This document shows, one piece after another, positions 59,701 through 64,000 of a DNA stretch of 64,000 nt; position 1 is the stretch's first letter, and every line of letters starts with the position of its first letter. This DNA comes from Pristimantibacillus sp052113225. Lineage in GTDB: Bacteria; Bacillota; Bacilli; Paenibacillales; Paenibacillaceae. The stretch covers positions 186,001 through 250,000 of the forward strand of contig NZ_JBFRCT010000002.1 of assembly GCF_052113225.1 (NCBI RefSeq). The letters run 5' to 3'. Below the pieces are notes generated by a model that worked only from the letters and a program-made list of their open reading frames with translations, searched no databases and was not told where the DNA came from. A program made the position numbers and the translations under genes.

Positions 59701-60630
59701 TACAACGCTGCAGATAACGCAGGAAATGCAGCTGTTGAGGTGAGTAGAACCGTCCGAGTAGTTGCACCGTCGCCAGCATCCAGTGGTTCTACCTTGTCCA
59801 GTGATGCGAACTTGAAATCGCTTGCTCTATCCGCGAATAACCAAGCTATCCGTTTATCACCAGATTTCACAGCTTCCGTTACATCCTATACGGCGGAGAC
59901 GGAAGCTGTAGAGGTAGATGCAATTGCTGCTGTCTCTGATTCTAAAGCCAGAATAGGCTTGAAGCTGAATGGTCAGGTGCCGTCTTCGCAATCCAAAGTA
60001 AATCTGGCGCTTGGCGTAAACGTGCTGGAATGGACAGTAGCAGCGGAGAACGGAACTATTAAAACGTACAAAGTAACGGTTACACGCATAGCTTCTTCTG
60101 CGTCAGTATTTACAGATTTGAGCGGACATTGGGCAGAACAGCTGATCAAGCAAGCTGCAGAGAAACAAATTGTGACGGGTTATACGGACGGCACATTCCG
60201 TCCTGACAATACGGTTACCCGTGCGGAGTTTATCGTTATGCTCGTGAATGCTTTGAAGCTGCAAGGTGCAAGCCAAGCGGTTACATTCACAGATGGATCC
60301 GCCATACAGGATTGGGCAGATGACGCCATTGCGATCGCTGTAAATGCTGGCATTATTAATGGCTATGCAGATGGAAGCTTCCGTCCGAACGCGACCATTA
60401 CCCGTGCAGAGATGGCGGTGATGATTGCCCGTGCGCTTGAGCTGCCAGCAGGTACGGTTGCTGCAGGTTTTAATGATGAAGCGGATATTCCAAAATGGTC
60501 AAAAGAAGCGGTAGACGCACTGAAGAATGAAGGGCTGATAAAAGGCCGTAATGGCAATCTATTTGTTCCAAACGGGACAGCTACACGTGCCGAAGCAGCA
60601 GTGCTGTTGCTACGTCTGCTAGAGCAATAA
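56788..60630 (+). CDS. S-layer-anchored beta-helix protein with Fn3, F5/8, Ig-like and SLH domains
   Basis: This 1280-residue exported protein has a signal peptide (about 1-31, cleavage after HAA), a parallel beta-helix of about 550 residues (FKPGTYNVNMNVGF, GLGQNPDDVTITGAL; pectate-lyase/GH55-like style), Fn3 (about 600-690), F5/8 discoidin (about 691-825), Ig-like (about 827-915), a DUF5011/HYR-like segment (about 919-995), a cadherin-like sandwich (about 1007-1100) and three SLH repeats (about 1104-1280). The SLH repeats bind pyruvylated cell-wall polymer, so it is displayed on the surface. The N-terminal family has no confirmed activity known to me; similar actinobacterial proteins are often mislabelled adenylyl cyclase. 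Confidence 0.88.
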   Translation: MKKMKKVTAAISTLALAISLNTVYPTVTHAAIPSSSANSTIFGPHVYVFDDAMSKADIESVTSAVYGEQEQNEFGDQRYALLFKPGTYNVNMNVGFNTSVAGLGQNPDDVTITGALNVDAKWDNGNATRNFWRSIENLKIAPTDPNATVRFAVSQAAPMRRVHVVSKDMHLFDFTASWDAGWASGGYLADSKIDGNVIPASQQQWFSRNSEWNSWSNGVWNMVFVGDKNEPSGVFPTQPYTVVDKTPVVREKPYLYIDNDGEYQVFVPSLAGNTKGVSWANGNTPGDSISIDDFYIAKPGTATSAAINEALEDGKNLLFTPGIYHLNESIHITNPNTVVYGIGLPTIIPDHGQDVIVADDVDGVNISGLVIEAGVQKSSVLLKVGESGSTADHSANPISLSDLYFRTGGHVNGSNDTALEINSNNVIGDHFWIWRADHGAGAAWDSNVSKNGLIVNGDDVTIYGLFNEHHNEYQTIWNGNGGRLYFYQSEIPYDVPDQESWMSNNGTVNGYASYKIGDGVTSHEAWGLGIYSYFRDAAIKLENAIEAPSNPGIKLHHLTTIWLNGTAGSEITHIVNGKGGSVTSSSNMRQTLNEFVGGDAEAPTVPAELTATAVSSSQINLSWTASTDNVGVEGYDVYRNNTFIGSTNATTYSSTGLKASTSYTYKIVAKDGSGNRSVASHTAIAVTLEVTGGALDRTGWTAESSPTSGDDPSNLFDGSNSRWSAGVAMANGQYIIVDMKTPADITKVVTESSGTDYAKSYELYVSADGVEWGSAVAAGDGSSGAMNIDVTASGVRYIKLVQTGTSSSWWSINELNVYGTYLNSQVDTTAPETSISENPAVLSNDSTPAFRFDSTEEGSSFECSLDNNGEYYTACTSPVTFSKLVDGTHTLYVRAVDFFGNTDDTPADFTWVIDTVKPVITLNGDAEIQMNKGSAYTDKGATATDSRQGSLEVIVSGDSVNVNAVGVYTIRYNAADNAGNAAVEVSRTVRVVAPSPASSGSTLSSDANLKSLALSANNQAIRLSPDFTASVTSYTAETEAVEVDAIAAVSDSKARIGLKLNGQVPSSQSKVNLALGVNVLEWTVAAENGTIKTYKVTVTRIASSASVFTDLSGHWAEQLIKQAAEKQIVTGYTDGTFRPDNTVTRAEFIVMLVNALKLQGASQAVTFTDGSAIQDWADDAIAIAVNAGIINGYADGSFRPNATITRAEMAVMIARALELPAGTVAAGFNDEADIPKWSKEAVDALKNEGLIKGRNGNLFVPNGTATRAEAAVLLLRLLEQ

Positions 60631-60704
60631 GAAATTTGTATAAATTACCATATTCCTCGTGTTATGCTAGGCTAGAGTGTATTCCAATGTTGGGATGTGA
60701 TAGA

Positions 60705-61160
60705 ATGCAAGACGTTCAATTAGGTCGTAATCAGCTTACATTTGAAAGTCTCATACAGGCTCCAAAAGATCGTGTATGGGCAGCCATTACGACATCAGAA
60801 GGAACAAGAGAAACCTTGTTTGGCTGTTCAATCGACTCCACGTTTGAACCAGGAGCACGTATTGAGTTCCGAGGTCAAGGTGCAGATGGGGATAATACTC
60901 TTCATGTGTATGGTTTTGTCCGCCTCTATGAGCCTAATGTGGAATTCGCCTATGAGCAGCATGCTGCACCAGCTTATGATCCCAATCATGAGACGACCTA
61001 TTGCGATATGACTTTTAAGCTCATTCCTGAAGGGGAGGCAACACGTTTGGTGTTTACCTGTAATTGGACAGCAGGAAATCGGGGATATGAGCATGCGAAA
61101 GCAAGCTATCCGGAGTCCGATTATATGGATGCAATCAAAAGATTCGCTGAAGCTCGTTAA
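60705..61160 (+). CDS. SRPBCC family protein (AHSA1-like)
   Basis: This 151-residue START/Bet-v1-like fold has the AHSA1 signature: RVWAAITTSEGTRETLFG near the N-terminus, GARIEFRGQGADG, and VRLYEPNVEFAYEQ. It binds small hydrophobic ligands or acts as a chaperone modulator. The ATG at 60705 is chosen because homology begins there; the upstream frame to 60636 is AT-rich and unlike protein. It is 74 bases after the SLH gene and is followed by a strong terminator. Confidence 0.83.
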   Translation: MQDVQLGRNQLTFESLIQAPKDRVWAAITTSEGTRETLFGCSIDSTFEPGARIEFRGQGADGDNTLHVYGFVRLYEPNVEFAYEQHAAPAYDPNHETTYCDMTFKLIPEGEATRLVFTCNWTAGNRGYEHAKASYPESDYMDAIKRFAEAR

Positions 61161-61167
61161 TTGGATA

Positions 61168-61206
61168 AAGCCGTGTAAATGGATCTTCCATTTACACGGC
61201 TTTTTT
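61168..61206 (+). terminator. Terminator of the SRPBCC gene
   Basis: Stem of about 17 bp (AAGCCGTGTAAATGGA with its complement, loop TCT-like), then six T residues. Confidence 0.9.
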
Positions 61207-61305
61207 GTGAGAATAGCCTTTTTTAAGCCAAGCATGACAAGTGCATATACCATGGGGCTCTTGTCCGACATAGATTAGCGGGACAACAACCTTGGAGGTG
61301 CAGGT

Positions 61306-62361
61306 TTGACAGCCGTAACCCGGAAATCCCAAAAGCATAAGCATTGTAAACGCAAGATTATTTGCCGTCATAAAAGAAAACCTTGCAGAATTAGTATGAC
61401 GGATGCTGAGTTTGCACGTTTAATTAGTATCTTGGAAGGCATCAATAATGAGCTTCCAACAGCGCTTACACACATGGATGCCGAGCATAATCGTGGGTTA
61501 ATGATGCAAAATAGCCGGCTGATGGACTTTGTAGGGAAATCCGGAATGTGCCGCAAAAAGCTGCTTCTGAAGCTGATTGGAGATTTCATTGATCTGCTTC
61601 GAAGAATAGAAGTGTCTATCATTGATAAGGTTATTGAACAGCAACTTATTATCAACGAGCTGTTTATTATCATGGAGACCGTTAACTTAACGACTGTGCA
61701 GCAAAATACGTTTAATACAATGATCAATCAAATTAATAATACGATTAATATTTTTGAAAAGCAGGGGCCTACAGGTCCGCAGGGGCCTACAGGTATTCAA
61801 GGTCCAGTGGGGCCGCAAGGTGTGCAGGGTATACAAGGTCCGGCAGGAGCTCAAGGACCTCAAGGAGAGCAAGGACCGGCCGGAGCATTCTCGCCTGCCT
61901 ATGCCAACATTTATGACAATGCGGCGCAAACATTAATCAACGGTCAGGCTGTTCGGTTTAATCAATTTGATCAGCCGTCATCCGTTATGGCAGGTGGAAT
62001 TATAGCCACGGCTACTTCTCTGACGGTACCGACTGCAGGCGATTATACAACAGATTGGAGCGTTTCCTTCCTGCCGCCGCCAACCCATTGTGCATTTGGG
62101 ATTTTCATTAATGGGGTGTTACATCCGGCGACCACTTCAGGGCTTGCTGTCACAGATGGTCAGCAAGTTAATAATGTAGGGGCGACTGCCATTGCACGAT
62201 TAGCTGCGGGTGATGTAGTGGAGCTTCGTGCTCTTATACCGCCAACAAGTACACAAGTCGCGATCAATATAAGCGCGGTCATCCAATATCCGCCGTTTGG
62301 CGGGGTGGCAGACCAGCCAATTGCTAGTGCGTCGTTGAGAATCATTAAGTTAACTGCCTAA
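61306..62361 (+). CDS. Collagen-like protein with BclA-like C-terminal domain
   Basis: This 351-residue protein has a helical basic N-terminal domain (about 1-145), a short collagen stretch of about 14 Gly-X-Y triplets (about 154-195; GPTGPQGPTGIQGPVG), then a C-terminal jelly-roll (about 197-351; AGDYTTDWSVSFLPPPTHCAF, VTDGQQVNNVGATAIARL) like the trimerising domain of BclA exosporium proteins. TTG start with GGAGGTG upstream. There is no classical signal peptide. Likely a spore-surface filament protein; the N-terminal domain is of unknown function. Confidence 0.83.
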   Translation: MTAVTRKSQKHKHCKRKIICRHKRKPCRISMTDAEFARLISILEGINNELPTALTHMDAEHNRGLMMQNSRLMDFVGKSGMCRKKLLLKLIGDFIDLLRRIEVSIIDKVIEQQLIINELFIIMETVNLTTVQQNTFNTMINQINNTINIFEKQGPTGPQGPTGIQGPVGPQGVQGIQGPAGAQGPQGEQGPAGAFSPAYANIYDNAAQTLINGQAVRFNQFDQPSSVMAGGIIATATSLTVPTAGDYTTDWSVSFLPPPTHCAFGIFINGVLHPATTSGLAVTDGQQVNNVGATAIARLAAGDVVELRALIPPTSTQVAINISAVIQYPPFGGVADQPIASASLRIIKLTA

Positions 62362-62369
62362 TAATAAAG

Positions 62370-62407
62370 AAAGCGCTGGGATGAACATGGCATCCCGGCG
62401 CTTTTAT
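62370..62407 (+). terminator. Terminator of the collagen-like gene
   Basis: Stem AAAGCGCTGGGATG with CATCCCGGCGCTTT (one G-T pair), loop of 7, then a T run. Confidence 0.88.
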
Positions 62408-62541
62408 TCGTTGTCGTGGACAAGCTTACGAATTCGTTAGCCAATCTGGAAAAAGCACCTAGTCCCTTTGATCCCATACGAGTTATTTGGTTTGGGCTTA
62501 TGTTGACGCATAGCCAGAGCATATGCTATCTTTGAATTCGT

Positions 62542-62570
62542 TACTTGTTTAGTAAATTAGTAAATAAGTA
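62542..62570 (+). promoter_or_regulatory. Imperfect inverted repeat before the GIY-YIG-like gene
   Basis: TACTTGTTTAGTAA and its near complement (TTAGTAAATAAGTA) form an inverted repeat matching at about 13 of 16 positions, 20 bases before the start codon. Possible operator. Confidence 0.4.
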
Positions 62571-62589
62571 TGGAGGAGATGATCAAACA

Positions 62590-62976
62590 ATGGAAAAGCA
62601 ACGCAAGAGAGAACTAGGAACAGCCTATTCGCAATCTTTTCGTCGGATGGGCGTCTATCAAATTCGGAATGTAGAGAACGGCAAAATACTAGTATTAGGC
62701 AGCATGGATCTTGATGGGGCGAAAAACCGATTGGCCTTTATGCAGCAGACAAATATGAACACTGTATTTGAATTACAGCAGGATTGGAACAAATATGGTG
62801 CCAGCTGTTTTGTCTTTGAAGAGCTGGATTCAATCAAGCCACGCGAGGAGCATCTGAACGACCGTTCCGAGTTGAAAAAATATCAGGCGGAAGTCGACGC
62901 ACTCCTTGAGTTATGGATTGAGAAGCTTCAGCCTTATGAGCAGATTGGCTATAACCGCCGGCCTCGGGCCAATTAG
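62590..62976 (+). CDS. GIY-YIG-like family protein
   Basis: This 128-residue protein has a segment GVYQIRNVENGKILVLGSMDLDGAKNRLAF resembling a GIY-YIG core with altered catalytic positions (YIG replaced by VLG), and an acidic C-terminal part ending in QPYEQIGYNRRPRAN. The ATG at 62590 is the usual start; GGAGG lies about 13 bases upstream. It matches a small Firmicute family annotated as GIY-YIG nuclease. Nuclease activity is uncertain. Confidence 0.72.
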   Translation: MEKQRKRELGTAYSQSFRRMGVYQIRNVENGKILVLGSMDLDGAKNRLAFMQQTNMNTVFELQQDWNKYGASCFVFEELDSIKPREEHLNDRSELKKYQAEVDALLELWIEKLQPYEQIGYNRRPRAN

Positions 62977-63073
62977 ATTTAAATATAATAACCTTCAGAA
63001 AGCGAAGCCTGTCACATAGATTGACAATTCTCTCTCTAATCGTTAACCTATCAACGAGCAGGAGGTGTGATCT

Positions 63074-63679
63074 ATGTTGACTTATACGGACGAACAATTC
63101 GAAGGTATTGATTTCAGCGGACAAGACTTTAGGGAATCCGAGCTGACCCGCTGTACATTTATTAAATGCAAATTTATCAATACCTCCTTAGAGGAAGCTT
63201 CAACATCGAGCTGCAGATTTATGGAATGTGATTTCCACGGCGCCTTGCTCAATGCTTCTATTCACACGGAGTCGGCCTTTACGAACTGCCGCTTTGAACA
63301 TGCGAATCTGTTCGTAACTAATTTTTCATTTTGTAAAATGACAGGCTCTGACTTCACAGGCGCAGAGTTGAATGGGATTACGATTGTACAAGGCGATTGG
63401 TCGTATACGAATTTAAGGCATGTTAAATTGGATAAGCAAAATTTGAAGGAGGTTCGTTTCGTAGAGGCGGATCTTATGGGTGCGTCACTTGAAAAAGCCG
63501 ATCTTCGTAAATGTGATTTCACAGGTGCGAACTTGACGCAAACCAATCTGAGCGGCGCTGATCTGCGAGGGGCGGAGCTGGAAGGTGTACCATGGCAAGC
63601 GCTTCATGTGAAGGGCGCACGGATGGACACCGCACAGGGGATTATGCTGCTGAGGTCGCTTGGCGCAAAGGTAGAATAA
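63074..63679 (+). CDS. Pentapeptide repeat protein
   Basis: This 201-residue protein is built almost wholly of A(D/N)LXX-type pentapeptides with bulky centres (CTFIKCKFINTSLEE, ANLFVTNFSFCKMTGSDF, ADLRKCDFTGANLTQTNL), folding as a right-handed quadrilateral beta-helix. Length and layout are Qnr-like, but I cannot show a match to Qnr itself. AGGAGG precedes the ATG. Mechanisms in the family include DNA mimicry. Confidence 0.88.
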   Translation: MLTYTDEQFEGIDFSGQDFRESELTRCTFIKCKFINTSLEEASTSSCRFMECDFHGALLNASIHTESAFTNCRFEHANLFVTNFSFCKMTGSDFTGAELNGITIVQGDWSYTNLRHVKLDKQNLKEVRFVEADLMGASLEKADLRKCDFTGANLTQTNLSGADLRGAELEGVPWQALHVKGARMDTAQGIMLLRSLGAKVE

Positions 63680-63707
63680 CGATTCGTAAACAAGGGGATA
63701 AACGAGT

Positions 63708-64000
63708 ATGGCGGAATCCGCAGGCATCACCAGTTTTCTGGAGACAGTTGATGTAGAGTCAGGCGAGCGCCGCATCCTGGCGCAATTCGATTATTTAATC
63801 GAAGCACCCAACTGGACAAGCGATGGCAAAACATTTATTTATAACAGCAAGGGCAGGATTTATTGTTTTGATATCGCTTCAGGTGAAAGCAAAGAGATCT
63901 ATTCTTCTTTTGCCATTCATTGCAATAACGATCATGTCCTCTCTCCTGATAACTCGGAATTGGCTGTGAGTCATCATACGAAGGAAGATGGGCAGTCTCG
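63708..64000 (+). CDS. TolB-like beta-propeller protein, N-terminal part (partial)
   Basis: Starts at ATG 63708 with AAGGGGA upstream, 28 bases after the pentapeptide gene, and runs off the window. The frame reads APNWTSDGKTFIYNSKGRIY and DIASGESKEIYSSFA, the WD40-like PD40/TolB pattern with SPDNSELAVSHH. There is no signal peptide in the first residues, so it may be cytoplasmic. Substrate or partner unknown. Confidence 0.82.
   Translation, partial: MAESAGITSFLETVDVESGERRILAQFDYLIEAPNWTSDGKTFIYNSKGRIYCFDIASGESKEIYSSFAIHCNNDHVLSPDNSELAVSHHTKEDGQS

Overview
The window looks like a chromosomal segment of a soil or plant-associated Paenibacillus (Firmicutes, Paenibacillaceae). Support for this comes from strong GGAGG ribosome binding sites, frequent GTG and TTG starts, a T-box in front of trpS, S-layer-homology (SLH) anchoring, YesM/YesN two-component control of an LplABC-type sugar importer, cre-like catabolite boxes, and several AraC, MarR, GntR and LysR regulators next to small operons. 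No rRNA, tRNA, CRISPR array, prophage or intact insertion sequence was seen. Two ambiguous bases (13575 and 28821) show that this is draft-quality sequence, so single-base frameshifts need re-reading.

Layout. 0-3.2 kb (minus strand): aminotransferase, two-domain class II aldolase and MFS transporter operon. 3.4-6.3 kb: lipoprotein, GNAT acetyltransferase, tyrosine phosphatase and GntR/FCD regulator. 6.4-10.9 kb: a YtrA-type regulator with two copies of its operator, an ABC permease, two tandemly duplicated membrane-anchored proteins and an ABC ATPase. 10.9-18.5 kb: RidA/Lrp pair, metallo-hydrolase, alpha/beta hydrolase, a large SWIM-SNF2 helicase coupled to a MarR gene, and a divergent quinone oxidoreductase. 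18.6-30.3 kb: GH43 glycosidase, a frameshifted glycosyltransferase, AraC/PhyH pair, MarR/ABC exporter, a stress-type SDR, a Gly/Pro/Trp-rich repeat protein, LysR-CidA-CidB and a DMT permease. 30.4-37.3 kb: XRE regulator divergent from an alpha/beta-hydrolase that has lost its catalytic residues, T-box-trpS, ECF sigma/anti-sigma pair, PPOX flavoprotein, and a HEAT-repeat gene with a small partner.

37.4-53.9 kb is a carbohydrate-utilisation locus: a GH3 remnant, AraC regulator, GH31 alpha-xylosidase, GH3 with an inserted domain and a CBM6-like tail, YesMN, two permeases with a solute-binding lipoprotein, and GH95 alpha-L-fucosidase. The enzyme set (alpha-xylosidase, beta-glucosidase/xylosidase, alpha-fucosidase) fits uptake and trimming of fucosylated xyloglucan-type oligosaccharides. 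No ATPase is encoded there, as is usual for systems served by a shared MsmX-type ATPase. cre-like sites flank the locus. 54-64 kb: an Rrf2 regulon with a perfect operator, an AbrB-type membrane protein, a 1280-residue SLH-anchored beta-helix protein, an SRPBCC protein, a collagen-like protein, a GIY-YIG-like protein, a pentapeptide-repeat protein and the start of a TolB-like propeller.

The most unusual items are: (i) the XRE regulator paired with a triad-less alpha/beta-hydrolase; (ii) the YtrA-controlled ABC operon with duplicated extracytoplasmic subunits; (iii) the Rrf2 operator pair; (iv) two families of dispersed intergenic repeats; (v) an open frame of 92 codons with no start codon that follows the fucosidase stop in the same frame.
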